Positions 38,087 to 48,118 are shown, counted from the first letter of the stretch. The stretch: DNA of 64,000 nucleotides from Saccharopolyspora_C sp040643635 (GCF_040643635.1 NZ_JBEYUS010000006.1:105161-169160), one strand, 5' to 3'. Notes: a model not told the origin generated them from the letters alone. Program-made: numbers and translations.

Positions 38087-39334
38087 ATGAACGCACCGGT
38101 GGGGGACTCGGGAGCGGCTCCGGCCGCCCCCTGGTGGCGCGATGCGGTGTTCTACCGGGTCGATCTCCGGTCGTTCGCCGACGCCAACGGTGACGGGGTG
38201 GGGGACCTCGACGGTGCCCGGCTACGCCTCGGCTACCTGGAGCTGCTCGGCGTCGACGCGCTGTGGCTGACCGCGGTGGCCGCGGCGCCGCTGACCGATC
38301 CGGTGCGGGGCCGCGGCGTCGACCCGGTGCTGGGCGAGCTGGAGTCGTTCGAATCGCTGGTCGACGAGGCGCACGCCGCGGGCCTGCGGGTCGCGGTGGA
38401 CGTCACCGCGCAGCACGACCTGATCGAGCGGCTCACCGGCCCGGAGCACGAGGTGCTCGCGGAGTCGGCGCGGTTCTGGCTGGACCGCGGCGTGGACGCG
38501 CTGCGGGTCGCCTCGGTGCCCGGCGCGGGCGCGCCGGCGGGTGGCGCGGTCCGCGAGCTGCTGCGGGCGCTGGCACCGGTCATCGCGGACTACCCGGGCC
38601 GCGGCATCGGGGTGCTCATCGACGAGTCCTGGTTCGACGCCTACCAGGACCACGACGGCTGGGACATCGGCATCGACCTGCGGCTGGGCCGCACCCTGTT
38701 CGACGCGGGCGAGCTGCGCGAGGTCATCACCCGGATGCTGGCCTCCGCGCGGATGCTCGGCGTCCCCGCGGTGTGGGTGGTGGCCGGGGAGGACCGCACG
38801 CACCCGGTGACCCGCTTCGGCGGCGGCACCGCCGGAGAGGCCCGGGCGAGGGCGCTGGCGCTGGTGTCGCTCGGTCTGCCCGGCATCGTCGGCCTGGACA
38901 CCGGTGAGGAACTGGGCCTGCCGAGCGCGGGGACCGGTTCCCGCTCGGCACCGCCCGCGCGCGGCCCGATGCCGTGGGAGGGCGACGAGCCGTCGTTCGG
39001 CTTCTCGCCCGTGCCCGGCGGCTGGTGGCCGATGTCGGCCGAGTGGGCCGGCTACACGGTGGAGGCGCAGCTGGAGGACCCGGAGTCGACGCTGTCGCTG
39101 TACCGCCGGGCCCTGGAGCTGCGCAAGGAGCACCCGGCGCTGCGCGGTGACGAGGTGGCCTGGTTCGGCGCCCCGGCGGGCTGCCTGGCGTTCCGGCGCG
39201 AACCGGGCGCGCTGACCTGCGCGTTGAACGCCTCGACGGAACCGGTGACGCTGCCGCCGGGCGAGGTGCTGCTGGCCAGCGGCGCGCTCGACGACGGCAG
39301 GCTGCCGCCGAACACGGCGGTGTGGCTCATCTGA
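38087..39334 (+). CDS. GH13 (alpha-amylase family) protein lacking the catalytic nucleophile
   Basis: The 415-residue product aligns by eye with trehalose synthase/alpha-glucosidase relatives: DAVFYRVDLRSFADANGDGVGDLDGARLRLGYLELLGVDALWL at the start, VDVTAQHD (region I), FWLDRGVDALRVASV (region II), LIDESWFDA (region III, Glu180) and GEDRTHPVTRFGGG (region IV, Asp236). In region II the nucleophile Asp of GFRID is Ala142, and in region IV NHD reads GED. Domain B, normally about 100 residues between regions I and II, is reduced to some 20. It is therefore probably not a hydrolase. It follows glbO, matching aglA in M. tuberculosis. Confidence 0.8.
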   Translation: MNAPVGDSGAAPAAPWWRDAVFYRVDLRSFADANGDGVGDLDGARLRLGYLELLGVDALWLTAVAAAPLTDPVRGRGVDPVLGELESFESLVDEAHAAGLRVAVDVTAQHDLIERLTGPEHEVLAESARFWLDRGVDALRVASVPGAGAPAGGAVRELLRALAPVIADYPGRGIGVLIDESWFDAYQDHDGWDIGIDLRLGRTLFDAGELREVITRMLASARMLGVPAVWVVAGEDRTHPVTRFGGGTAGEARARALALVSLGLPGIVGLDTGEELGLPSAGTGSRSAPPARGPMPWEGDEPSFGFSPVPGGWWPMSAEWAGYTVEAQLEDPESTLSLYRRALELRKEHPALRGDEVAWFGAPAGCLAFRREPGALTCALNASTEPVTLPPGEVLLASGALDDGRLPPNTAVWLI

Positions 39335-39568
39335 CCCGCGCACCGGCAGGCCGCCCGGTGGCCCGATCGACCGAGGCTCGCACGCCCGGGACGAGCAACC
39401 GGCGGTGCGCCGAACGGGCGTGCGGAGCATGCCGGATGGCCGCCGCGATCCGGCAGGACGGCAGGTAACGGGTTTCCCGACGCGCCCGCCGACCTTCCGA
39501 TCAGCGCGGTGCGACCGGCGGGTAAGTTGTGCAACGCCCGAGTTCCGCCTCAGCCATCCCAGGACGTC

Positions 39569-40879
39569 ATGCCCGCAGCGAGCCCGGCACCGCACCACGC
39601 CACCCCGCAGCGCACCCAGGGCTCCACCGCGGCCCGCGGTACCCGGCTGCTCGGGGTGGACCTGGCCCGATTCGTCGCCATCTTCGGCATGTTCGTGATC
39701 CACTTCGGCGCGCCGTTCTGCGGCGGCCCGGTGGAAGTGGCGCTGGCGCAGGCCTCCAGCGGGCGCGCGACCGCGCTGTTCACCTTCCTCGCCGGGGTGT
39801 CGCTGGCGATGCTCACCGGACGGCGGACACCGCTGGCCGGGAGCAAGCTGCGGGACGCGCGGGTGCGGGTCGCGGTGCGCGCCGTGCTGCTGCTGCTCAT
39901 CGGGCTGGCGCTGGCGAAGTCCACCGAGGCCACCGGGTTCCTGCTCACCGTGATCATCCCGTTCTACGGGGTGTACTTCCTGCTGTCGCTGCCGTTCCTG
40001 GGGATGAGCCCGCGCGGCACCGGGATCGCCGCGGCGGTGCTCATCGTCGCCGGGCCGCAGCTGTCGTACCTGGTCCGCTGGCTGCTCGCCGGGGACAACG
40101 CGTTCGCCGCGGCCGCCGGGGCGTGGCATTCCGTCGACCCCGGCAACCTGATCGCCGACCTCGGCGCGGTGGACCTGCTGCTGACCGGGTTCTACCCGGC
40201 GGCGACGTACCTGGCGCTGGTGCTGGCCGGGCTCACCCTCGGCAGGCTCGACCTGCGGTCCCGGGCGCTGCGGCTGCGGCTCGGCATCGGCGGTGCCGCG
40301 GTCGCCACCGCCACCTACGTGACCACCGCGCTGCTGGGGTTGACCTACGCGCCGCTGAGCGACGTGCTCACCGAGGGCACGGTGCCGCTGGAGCACCCGC
40401 AGCTGCTGCTGGCGGCCCGCGCGCACAGCGGATCCTCGTTCGAGCTGATCGCCTCGCTGGGCATCGCGGTCGCGGTCCTGGCGCTGTGCCTGGAACTCGC
40501 GGACCGCTACGAGCGGCCGCTGCTCCCGCTGATCAAGGCGGGCACCATGGCGCTGACGCTGTACGCGCTGCACGCGCTGGTGATGTCCTGGCAGATCGTC
40601 GTCGGCGGCTGGCCGCTCAGCGGCGTGCCGGAAACGCTGGACGAGCTGGCCAGCATGGGTCCCGAGGCCGAGTGGGTGCCGGACCTGCCCGCGTTCCCCC
40701 CGGACGGGCACCGGCCGGAGGGCATCGTCGGGTTCGTGAACACCTACATGTCCGAGCTGTTCCTGCTGTTCTCCATCGGCTTCGCCACCCTGTGGAAGCG
40801 GTTCTTCCGCCGCGGTCCCTTGGAAGGCGCCGTCAGCGCAGCCGTCGACCTCTGCACCCGCAAGCTCTCGTACCGCTGA
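39569..40879 (+). CDS. HGSNAT/DUF1624-like membrane acyltransferase domain protein
   Basis: The 436-residue product is an integral membrane protein with about ten helices. Residues 26-45 read LLGVDLARFVAIFGMFVIHF, the first-helix signature of heparan-alpha-glucosaminide N-acetyltransferase-like and DUF418-type proteins, with the membrane His that carries or moves acyl groups. FTFLAGVSLAML and LYALHALVMSWQ are further family-like helices. It may acylate a cell-surface sugar or lipid; substrate unknown. The ATG has AGGA five bases upstream. It lies alone, 234 bases after the GH13 gene. Confidence 0.75.
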   Translation: MPAASPAPHHATPQRTQGSTAARGTRLLGVDLARFVAIFGMFVIHFGAPFCGGPVEVALAQASSGRATALFTFLAGVSLAMLTGRRTPLAGSKLRDARVRVAVRAVLLLLIGLALAKSTEATGFLLTVIIPFYGVYFLLSLPFLGMSPRGTGIAAAVLIVAGPQLSYLVRWLLAGDNAFAAAAGAWHSVDPGNLIADLGAVDLLLTGFYPAATYLALVLAGLTLGRLDLRSRALRLRLGIGGAAVATATYVTTALLGLTYAPLSDVLTEGTVPLEHPQLLLAARAHSGSSFELIASLGIAVAVLALCLELADRYERPLLPLIKAGTMALTLYALHALVMSWQIVVGGWPLSGVPETLDELASMGPEAEWVPDLPAFPPDGHRPEGIVGFVNTYMSELFLLFSIGFATLWKRFFRRGPLEGAVSAAVDLCTRKLSYR

Positions 40880-40920
40880 GCTCCGTCCCCCGCTCCAACA
40901 CGAGAGGACGCGCCCTCGTC

Positions 40921-41056
40921 CTTCCTGTCAGCGGCGAAGCCGCTGAGCAGCCGACCATCCACCGCCGCGGGTTCTCAGCTGCTTCCTCGCGAGGACAGCG
41001 ATTTCTCATGTGTCGGAAATCGATCCCGCAGCGAGGAAGCAGCCGAGGTTCCGCCA
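40921..41056 (+). repeat. Family B nested-hairpin repeat, copy 3
   Basis: CAGCGGC/GCCGCTG (40929-40945) is followed by GCTGCTTCCTCGC (40978-40990) pairing with GCGAGGAAGCAGC (41031-41043), and inner CGATTTC (40999-41005) with GAAATCG (41016-41022). Landmarks CGCGGGTTCTCAG, CTCGCGAGGAC and GAGGTTCCGCCAC are shared with copies 1 and 2. It fills the gap between convergent genes at 40879 and 41083 and could end transcription both ways. Confidence 0.8.
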
Positions 41057-41082
41057 CCCCACCCCAGAGCAGAACGAGCGGC

Positions 41083-41724
41083 TCACATCAACAAGGACAG
41101 CAGCGCATGCCGTCGGCGTACCACTGCGCCGTAGCGGGAGTCCATGCGCAACCACGAGTCGGTGGCGCTGACCCGCACGATCTCCGACTCCGCGGGCTCC
41201 GAGACGAGGAACCCCATGCCGGAGAGCACGAACAGGCAGCGCAGCGGGATCTTCACGTCCAGCCCGGAGCCGCTGACCGTGAACACCTCCTGGTCCAGCA
41301 GCGAAGCGGGCGGGGTGCCCTTCGGCCCGACGTTCTCCTTGGCCATCGCGATGCCGCGGTCGGCGACCTCGCCGACGAGCTTCGCGGGCAGGTCGTCCAC
41401 CCGCCGCCACCCCTCGGGCGGCGGCAGTTCGGAGCGCCACAGCAGGTCCCGCGGCGGCCCCGGGTCCATCTTCGGCCCGCCCGCGACGGTCAACGAGGCC
41501 AGCAGTTCGTTGCCGGACACGGTGACGTCGGCGGGTTCCACCTCGCCTTCGACGGAACGGGTGCACAGCGCGTCGAACGGGGTCGCGCCCCACACGTCGA
41601 TGCGGCCGGTGGTGCCGCGGTTGCGCAGCCGGATCACCGACTGACCGTCGAGGCGCACCGAGCGGGCCACGAACGCGCCGAGGTCCTCGCGCTCCACCTG
41701 GTCGGGCATCCGCAGCTCAGGCAC
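41083..41724 (-). CDS. Conserved hypothetical protein (Rv2474c-like position)
   Basis: The 213-residue product is mixed alpha/beta without signal peptide or membrane helix. It holds SVIRLRNRGTTGRIDVWGATPFDALCTRSV, VTVSGNELLASLTVAGG, LPPPEGWRRVDDLPAKLVGEVADRG and DSWLRMDSRYGAVVRRR. No domain is recognised. It overlaps the thioesterase gene by eight bases (GTG 41724; ATG 41709 is an alternative), an arrangement that parallels Rv2474c-Rv2475c of M. tuberculosis as remembered. Function unknown. Confidence 0.7.
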   Translation of the reverse strand: MPELRMPDQVEREDLGAFVARSVRLDGQSVIRLRNRGTTGRIDVWGATPFDALCTRSVEGEVEPADVTVSGNELLASLTVAGGPKMDPGPPRDLLWRSELPPPEGWRRVDDLPAKLVGEVADRGIAMAKENVGPKGTPPASLLDQEVFTVSGSGLDVKIPLRCLFVLSGMGFLVSEPAESEIVRVSATDSWLRMDSRYGAVVRRRHALLSLLM

Positions 41725-42151
41725 GGTCGCCCGCTTCCGCCAGCGCCGGCTGCCACTCGGCGAGGAAGGCGCGTTCGTCGGCGCTGAGCCTGCGCGGCCG
41801 CCCGGCCTGCAGGTCGTAGGGCACCATCAGCGTCTCGGCGGTCGCGACCGCGGGCGAACCGCTCGTCGACGCCGAGTAGTCGAGCACGAACGACGCGGAT
41901 TTGAGGTCCCGCACCGACATCCGCACCTGCAGGGTGCCCGCCGAGTGCGACACCGGGACCCGGTAGTCGACGGCGAGGCGCGCGACCACCATGCCCTCCG
42001 CCATGCCCAGCAGCCCCCGCCTGCCCGCCTCGGTGAACAGCAGCTCCACCCGGGCCTCTTCCAGCAGGGTCACCGTTCTGGCGTGGTTGACGTGCCCGAA
42101 CGCGTCCATGTCGGACCAGCGCAGCGGAACATCGGCTACGAACGCACCCAC
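41717..42151 (-). CDS. 4HBT-type acyl-CoA thioesterase
   Basis: The 144-residue product has a hot-dog fold: PLRWSDMDAFGHVNHARTVTLLEEARVELLF carries the catalytic Asp and the long central helix, then VVARLAVDYRVPVSHSAGTLQVRMSV and ASFVLDYSASTSGSPAVATAETLMVPYD strands. Such enzymes hydrolyse acyl-CoA thioesters; chain specificity is not visible. GTG at 42151 is chosen because GGAAGGA lies nine bases upstream and it directly precedes the first strand. It follows the glutamate dehydrogenase gene at 160 bases on the same strand. Confidence 0.88.
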   Translation of the reverse strand: MGAFVADVPLRWSDMDAFGHVNHARTVTLLEEARVELLFTEAGRRGLLGMAEGMVVARLAVDYRVPVSHSAGTLQVRMSVRDLKSASFVLDYSASTSGSPAVATAETLMVPYDLQAGRPRRLSADERAFLAEWQPALAEAGDRA

Positions 42152-42311
42152 TCGTCGGTGTCCTTCCCGTGGTGTCGGCCGGGGACACCCCCGGCTCGTC
42201 GTGCTCCCCGGCCGGTCCCCCGGCACGAGGAGGGGACGGGCCGCCGCGACCCGTCCCCCGAGGCACCCGGTCCGATCGTCCCGCCAAGGCCGACCGGACC
42301 GGGAGCTCCGG

Positions 42312-45300
42312 TCAGCGGACCATGCTGCGCAGCTGCCGGGTCGCCACCGACAGCGTCGCCAGGTCCAGACCGCCGGACCGCTTGATGGCCTCCAGCGAGG
42401 TCCGCGCCCGCTCGATGCGGGAGGCGTTGGTGGCCTCCCACTGGGCGATCTTGTCCGCGGCCGATTCCTCCGGGTCGCTGGTGCTGAGCACGTCGATCGT
42501 CAACGCCCGCAGCGAGGCGTACATGTCGTCGCGCAGCGCCAGCCGCGCCAGCGAGTGCCAGCGGTTGCCGCGTTCGAGCCCGTTGACGGCGACCAGCAGC
42601 CGCTCCATGTCGAGGTGCTCGGACAGCGTGTAGTACAGCTCCGCGCTCTCCATCGGGCTGCGCTCGGCGCTGACGCCGTTGTCCCGCTCGGCCAGCTCGG
42701 CGATCTCGGTGATGTCCAGCAGCGCGTAGGTGTCCAGCAGGGCACCGATCCGCTCCGCCAGGTCCGCCGGGACGCCTTCGGCGACGAGCCGCTGCTTCTT
42801 CTCCTCGGCGGCGACGGCCGCCTGCCCGTGCAGCAGCCCGGGCACGCTGGCGGACAGCTCGGACACCACCGGCCGGAACCGGCTGATCTCCGCGCCGATC
42901 GCCAGCGGCTGCGGCCGGTTCGACAGCAGCCAGCGGGCCGCGCGGTCCAGCAGCCTGCGGCTGGCCAGCACCATCTCGTCGGCGACGCGGCTGGCCACCA
43001 CGTTGTCCAGCTCGTCGATCCGCCGCCACAGCTCCGGCAGGTCGTACACGCTGGTGACGACCGCGTAGGCGCGCACCGCGTCGGTGGCGCTCGCCGCGAT
43101 CTCCTCGGACAGCCGGTAGGCGTAGGACACGCCCGCGCCGTCGACGACCTCGTTGACCAGCAGCGTCGAGGTGATCTCGCGGCGCAGCGGGTGCGCCGGG
43201 ATCGCGTCGGCGTAGCGCTCCCGCAGCGGCTTCGGGAAGTAGTCCGGCAGCCGCCCGCTGAACGCGTCCGCGTCCGGCAGGTCGCTGGCCAGCACCTGCT
43301 CCTTCAGCGAGAGCTTCACGTGCGCCAGCAGCGTCGCCAGCTCCGGCGAGGTCAGGCCGGTGCCGCTCTTCTCCCGGTCGCGCAGCTCCTTCTTGCTCGG
43401 CAGCGCCTCCAGGTCGCGGTCCAGGCCGCCTTCCTCCAGCGCGGTGATCTGCCGGGCGTGCACCGACACCATCGGCGCGGCGTGCGCGCGGGAGACGCCC
43501 AGCACCTCGTTCTGCCGGTAGTTGTCGGCGAGCACCAGCTCGGAGACCTCGTCGGTCATCTCCGCCAGCAGCTCGTTGCGCTGCTCGCCGTCCAGCTCGC
43601 CCTCGGCGACCAGGTGGTCCAGCAGGACCTTGATGTTCACCTCGTGGTCCGAGCAGTCCACGCCCGCCGAGTTGTCCAGCGCATCCGTGTTGACCTTGCC
43701 GCCCGCGCGGGCGAACTCGATGCGGCCGCGCTGGGTGAGGCCCAGGTTGCCGCCCTCGCCGACCACCCGCACCCGCAGGTCGCCGCCGTCCACCCGGACC
43801 GCGTCGTTGGCCTTGTCGCCGACCTCGCCGTGGGTTTCGGTGGCGGCCTTCACGTAGGTGCCGATGCCGCCGTTCCACAGCAGGTCCGCGGGGGCCTGCA
43901 GGATCGCCTTGATCAGCTCGGCGGGCGGCAGCGCCGGCACCGACTCGTCGATGCCCAGCGCGGTGCGGACCCGCGCGTTGAGCGGGATCGACTTCAGCGA
44001 CCGCGACCACACGCCGCCGCCCTCGCTGATCTTGCTGCGGTCGTAGTCGTCCCACGTGGACCGCGGCAGCTCGAACAACCTGCGCCGCTCCGCGTAGGAG
44101 ATCGCCGCGTCCGGCTCCGGGTCGATGAACACGTGCATGTGGTTGAACGCGGCAACCAGCCGGATGTGCTCGGACAGCAGCATGCCGTTGCCGAACACGT
44201 CGCCGCCCATGTCGCCGATGCCGACGACGGTGAAGTCCTCCCGCTGGGTGTCCAGGTCCAGCTCGCGGAAGTGCCGCTTGACGCTCTCCCACGCGCCCTT
44301 CGCGGTGATCCCCATCGCCTTGTGGTCGTAGCCGACCGAGCCGCCGGAGGCGAACGCGTCGCCCAGCCAGAACCCGTACGAGCGCGCCACGTCGTTGGCG
44401 ATGTCCGAGAACGACGCGGTGCCCTTGTCCGCGGCCACCACCAGGTAGGTGTCGTCCCCGTCGTGGCGCACCACGTCCTGCGGCGGCGCCACCTCACCGC
44501 CCACCAGGTTGTCGGTCAGGTCCAGCAGGCCCGAGATGAACATGCGGTAGCAGGCGATGCCCTCGTTCAGCGTCGCCTCCCGGTCCTTCGCCGGGTCACC
44601 GGTGGGCAGCGGCGGGCGCTTCACCACGAAGCCGCCCTTCGCGCCGACCGGCACGATCACCGCGTTCTTCACCGCCTGCGCCTTCACCAGGCCCAGGATC
44701 TCGGTGCGGAAGTCCTCCTGCCGGTCCGACCAGCGCAGCCCACCGCGGGCCACCGAACCGAACCGCAGGTGCACGCCCTCCACCCGCGGGGAGTACACGA
44801 AGATCTCGTAGGCCGGCCGCGGCTCCGGCAGGCCCGGGATCTCCTTCGGCTCCAGCTTCATCGCCAGGTAGGAGCGCTCCCGCGCCCCTTCGGCGTAGTA
44901 GTTGGTGCGCAGCGTCGCGGTGATCAGGCTCAGGTAGCTGCGCAGGATGCGGTCCGCGTTGAGGCTCGTCACCTCGTCGATCAGCCGGGTGATCTGGGTG
45001 CGCAGCTCCTCCTGCCGGGACACCCGGTCGTCCTCGGCCAGCTTCGGGTCGAAGCGCACCTCGAACAGCCTGGTCAGCGCCACCGTCGTCGCGCGGTGCG
45101 TGAGCACCACGTCCGCGATGAACTCCTGGCTGTACGGGACGCCCGTCTGGCGCAGGTACTTCGCGTAGGCGCGCAGCACCGACGCCTGCCGCCAGCTCAG
45201 GCCGGCGCGCAGCACCAGCGAGTTGAACCGGTCCACCTCGGCGTCGCCCAGCCAAGCCGCGCGGAACGAGTCCTCGAAGCGCTCGCGCAGCGTGTCCAGC

Positions 45301-47255
45301 CGCTCGGCGCCCTCCGTCTCCAGCAGCCCGCTCTCCAGCCGCAGGCCGAAGTCGTAGATCCAGCACTCGGCGCCGCTCTCCGGCACCACCTCGTACGGGC
45401 GCTCGTCCACGACCTCCACGCCCATGCTCTGCAGCACCGGCAGCACCCGGGACAGCGTCACCCGCTCACCGGTGACGTAGATCTTGAAGCGGCGCTCGCC
45501 CGGGGCGGCGTCCTCCGGCGTGTAGAACGACATCCGCAGGTCGCGCTCACCGGACAGCGACGCCAGCTTGCGCAGGTCGCGCAGGCCCTCGCCCGCGCTG
45601 AAGTCCTCCTTGTACGCCTCCGGGAACGAGGCGGCGTACTGCTGGGCGGCTTCGCTGGCGGCCTCCGAACGGCGCACCCGGCGCGGCTCCTCGGCGTCCG
45701 CGGGGGCGATCTCCACCTCGTCGACCATCTGGTCTTCCCAGGTGTGGATCGCCTCGGACAGCCGCTCCTGGATGCGTGCCAGGTCCGGCTCCGGGGCCTC
45801 GCCACCCGGCTTCGTGTGCACCACGAAGTGCACGCGGGCCAGCGCCGACTCCCCGACGCGGGTGCTGTACTCGACGCTCGCGCCGCCCAGCTCCTCCAGC
45901 AGCACCTCCTGCATCGCCAGCCGGGACCGCGTCGTGTAGCGATCCCGCGGCAGGTACACCAGGCAGGAGAAGAACCGGCCGTACGGGTCGCGGCGCACGA
46001 ACGGCTTCAGCTTGCGGCGCTCGGCCAGCGCCAGCACGCCCGTCACCGTCTCGCGCAGCGTGTCGAGATCGGTGGAGAACAGCTCGGTGCGCGGGTAGTT
46101 CTGGATCTCCTCCAGCATCCGCTGGCCCGAGTACGACTCCAGCGGGAAGCCCGCGCCGTGGATCGCCTCGCGCACCCGGCGCTCGATGAACGGGATGTCC
46201 AGCACGTTCTCGTGCAGCGCGGTCGTGGTGAACAGGCCGATGAACCGGTGCTCCCCGGTGACGGCGCCGTTCTCGTCGAAGGTCAGCACGCCCACGTAGA
46301 ACGGGTGCACCGAGCGGTGCACCGTCGACGGCGTGCTGGCCTGGGTGAGCACCAGCGGCTCCCCGGAACGGGTGCTGGTGAGCACATCCGGGCCGGTCGT
46401 CAGGTCCTCGGCGGCGACCGTGTCGCTGCGCAGCACGCCGAGACCGGACCCCAGCACCGGGCTCAGCGCGGGCGTGCCGTCCTGCTCGACGAGCTCGTTG
46501 TGCCGGTAGCCGAGGAAGGTGAAGTGGCCGTCGGCGAGCCAGCGCAGCAACCCCGCGCTGTCCGCGGCCTGCTTGCCGGGCAGCGCCCCCGGGTGCGCCT
46601 CCAGCTCGTCGGCGAGCGACCGGGCGGTGGTCAGCATCCGCTCGGTGTCCTCGACGACCTCGCGGACGTCGCCGAGCACGGTGCGCAGGCCCTGCTCCAG
46701 CGCCTGCAACCGGTCCCCGTCGGTGATCCGGTCGACCTCGGCGAGCATCCACGACTCGGCGAGCGCGTCCGCGGGCGGCGCGCCCGGGTCCGCGTGCGGC
46801 AGGACCTCCAGCAGCGTGCCCGCGGCGTCGCGGCGCACCACGACGATCGGGTGGATGATCCGCTGCACCTCGGCGCCGTGCCGGGTCAGCTCGGCGATCA
46901 CGCTGTCCACCAGGTACGGCATGTCGTCGGTGACCAGCTGCAGCACGGTCGCCTGGTTCCGCCAGCCGCCGTCGTCGAGGCTGGGGTTCACGACCTGCAC
47001 CAGCGGACGGCCCGCGACCCGGTCGGCGGCGAGCGCGTGGTGCGAGCGCAGCGCCTCCACGAGCTCGTCGGGTTCGTCACCGGCGAGCTCTTCGGCAGGC
47101 ACATGCCGGAAGTAGGTCCGCAGCAACTCGCCGAGCTCCCCCGCGGACTCGGCGGCGCGGTCGAGCAACCAGGCCTTCGCGGCCTCCGGGTTCTCCAGCA
47201 CGGCTGCCCCGCCGGTCGCGGCGTCGGGGATGGCGGATCGGGGTTTCGAGGTCAT
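42312..47255 (-). CDS. gdh: NAD-specific glutamate dehydrogenase (large 180-kDa class)
   Basis: The 1647-residue product deaminates glutamate to 2-oxoglutarate with NAD+, feeding carbon and nitrogen metabolism. Length and sequence fit the large GDH class (Rv2476c-like): N-terminal ACT-like regulatory repeats (residues about 70-680), then the catalytic domain with LRFGSVARGGLRWSDRQEDFRTE, VIVPVGAKGGFVVKR and GIGDMGGDVFGNGML, Rossmann part with VVGEGGNLGLTQRGRIEFA and ALDNSAGVDCSDHEVNIKVLLD. ATG at 47255 has GGAGCA nine bases upstream. In mycobacteria this enzyme is held in check by phosphorylatable GarA; no garA is in view. Confidence 0.95.
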   Translation of the reverse strand: MTSKPRSAIPDAATGGAAVLENPEAAKAWLLDRAAESAGELGELLRTYFRHVPAEELAGDEPDELVEALRSHHALAADRVAGRPLVQVVNPSLDDGGWRNQATVLQLVTDDMPYLVDSVIAELTRHGAEVQRIIHPIVVVRRDAAGTLLEVLPHADPGAPPADALAESWMLAEVDRITDGDRLQALEQGLRTVLGDVREVVEDTERMLTTARSLADELEAHPGALPGKQAADSAGLLRWLADGHFTFLGYRHNELVEQDGTPALSPVLGSGLGVLRSDTVAAEDLTTGPDVLTSTRSGEPLVLTQASTPSTVHRSVHPFYVGVLTFDENGAVTGEHRFIGLFTTTALHENVLDIPFIERRVREAIHGAGFPLESYSGQRMLEEIQNYPRTELFSTDLDTLRETVTGVLALAERRKLKPFVRRDPYGRFFSCLVYLPRDRYTTRSRLAMQEVLLEELGGASVEYSTRVGESALARVHFVVHTKPGGEAPEPDLARIQERLSEAIHTWEDQMVDEVEIAPADAEEPRRVRRSEAASEAAQQYAASFPEAYKEDFSAGEGLRDLRKLASLSGERDLRMSFYTPEDAAPGERRFKIYVTGERVTLSRVLPVLQSMGVEVVDERPYEVVPESGAECWIYDFGLRLESGLLETEGAERLDTLRERFEDSFRAAWLGDAEVDRFNSLVLRAGLSWRQASVLRAYAKYLRQTGVPYSQEFIADVVLTHRATTVALTRLFEVRFDPKLAEDDRVSRQEELRTQITRLIDEVTSLNADRILRSYLSLITATLRTNYYAEGARERSYLAMKLEPKEIPGLPEPRPAYEIFVYSPRVEGVHLRFGSVARGGLRWSDRQEDFRTEILGLVKAQAVKNAVIVPVGAKGGFVVKRPPLPTGDPAKDREATLNEGIACYRMFISGLLDLTDNLVGGEVAPPQDVVRHDGDDTYLVVAADKGTASFSDIANDVARSYGFWLGDAFASGGSVGYDHKAMGITAKGAWESVKRHFRELDLDTQREDFTVVGIGDMGGDVFGNGMLLSEHIRLVAAFNHMHVFIDPEPDAAISYAERRRLFELPRSTWDDYDRSKISEGGGVWSRSLKSIPLNARVRTALGIDESVPALPPAELIKAILQAPADLLWNGGIGTYVKAATETHGEVGDKANDAVRVDGGDLRVRVVGEGGNLGLTQRGRIEFARAGGKVNTDALDNSAGVDCSDHEVNIKVLLDHLVAEGELDGEQRNELLAEMTDEVSELVLADNYRQNEVLGVSRAHAAPMVSVHARQITALEEGGLDRDLEALPSKKELRDREKSGTGLTSPELATLLAHVKLSLKEQVLASDLPDADAFSGRLPDYFPKPLRERYADAIPAHPLRREITSTLLVNEVVDGAGVSYAYRLSEEIAASATDAVRAYAVVTSVYDLPELWRRIDELDNVVASRVADEMVLASRRLLDRAARWLLSNRPQPLAIGAEISRFRPVVSELSASVPGLLHGQAAVAAEEKKQRLVAEGVPADLAERIGALLDTYALLDITEIAELAERDNGVSAERSPMESAELYYTLSEHLDMERLLVAVNGLERGNRWHSLARLALRDDMYASLRALTIDVLSTSDPEESAADKIAQWEATNASRIERARTSLEAIKRSGGLDLATLSVATRQLRSMVR

Positions 47256-48118
47256 CTTCGCTGCTCCACGCTTGACGGCACCGCGTTGTGCCAACACGGC
47301 TTCCACCCTAAGCCTGCCAGGCCTGGCCCCGATCAGGTGGGAGCGGCACCGCAAGCTCGGGAAACCTCGCGCGACGCTCGGGTTTCCGGGCGATTCCGGG
47401 GGTTCCGCGGGGTGTTCTCGCGGGGCGTCGGAGGTGCGCGAGTGCGGAGGATCACGCGGGGAACCGGGCGGGCGGGGCGGATGCGCGCCGCGTCGTGCGG
47501 ACGCTCGGTGCGTTGTTCGGACGCGTGGTGCGGATTCGACGTGCGTGGTGCAGGGGTGGGGAAGCGGGCGTGGGTTCGTGGTGCGGGTGCGGGTTCTGCG
47601 CGTGGCGCCGGCTCTGCGCGTGATGCGGGCTCTGCGCATGGTGCCGGCTCTGCGCGGGCGCGGGCTCCGCGGCGTAGCGCGGGCGCGGGCTCCGCGCAAG
47701 GCGCCGGCGCTGCGCATAGCGCGGCGCTGCGCATAGCGCGGCTCCGCGCATGGTGTCGGCTCCGCGCATGGTGTCGGCTCTGCGCATGGCGCCGGTTCCG
47801 CGTATGGCACGGCGATCATGCCGGGTCATCTCGGTGCCGGACCACGAGCAGTCGTCGACGGCGCAGGTCGGCGCGGTGGAGCACCTCGACGAGGAGCTCC
47901 CGGAACCGGAGCCGGGACGCGCGCGGGCGCTGCGCGGGTGCCGGCTCGGCGCGCGGCACGGGCTCGGCGCGTGGTGCCGGCTCCGCGCGTGGTGCCGGCT
48001 CCGCGCGTGGTGCGGGCTCGGCGCGTGGTGCCGGCTCCGCGCGTGGTGCGGGATGCCGGTTCGGCGGGCGCGGGCCGCGGCGGGGCACCGCGCCCGCCCT
48101 CGCTCCGGAGTCCGGTGA
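47256..48118. repeat. 863-bp gene-free region of 18-bp-type GC-rich tandem repeats
   Basis: Two blocks, about 47560-47810 and 47930-48060, consist of imperfect units like GCGCGTGGTGCCGGCTCC (18 bases) in head-to-tail order. Minus-strand reading gives RAEPAP-type hexapeptides, but no start or ribosome site supports a gene. Between the blocks is a copy of coding sequence from the next gene (47818-47927). The 47256-47560 part shows nothing recognisable and must hold the gdh promoter. Confidence 0.65.
47818..47927 (+). repeat. Inverted duplicate of part of the following gene, copy 1
   Basis: About 105 of 110 bases match the reverse complement of 49082-49190. The plus strand encodes VISVPDHEQSSTAQVGAVEH, nearly the same peptide as the minus-strand gene at its position about 750. 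The two arms are 1.15 kb apart in inverted orientation. Confidence 0.8.
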
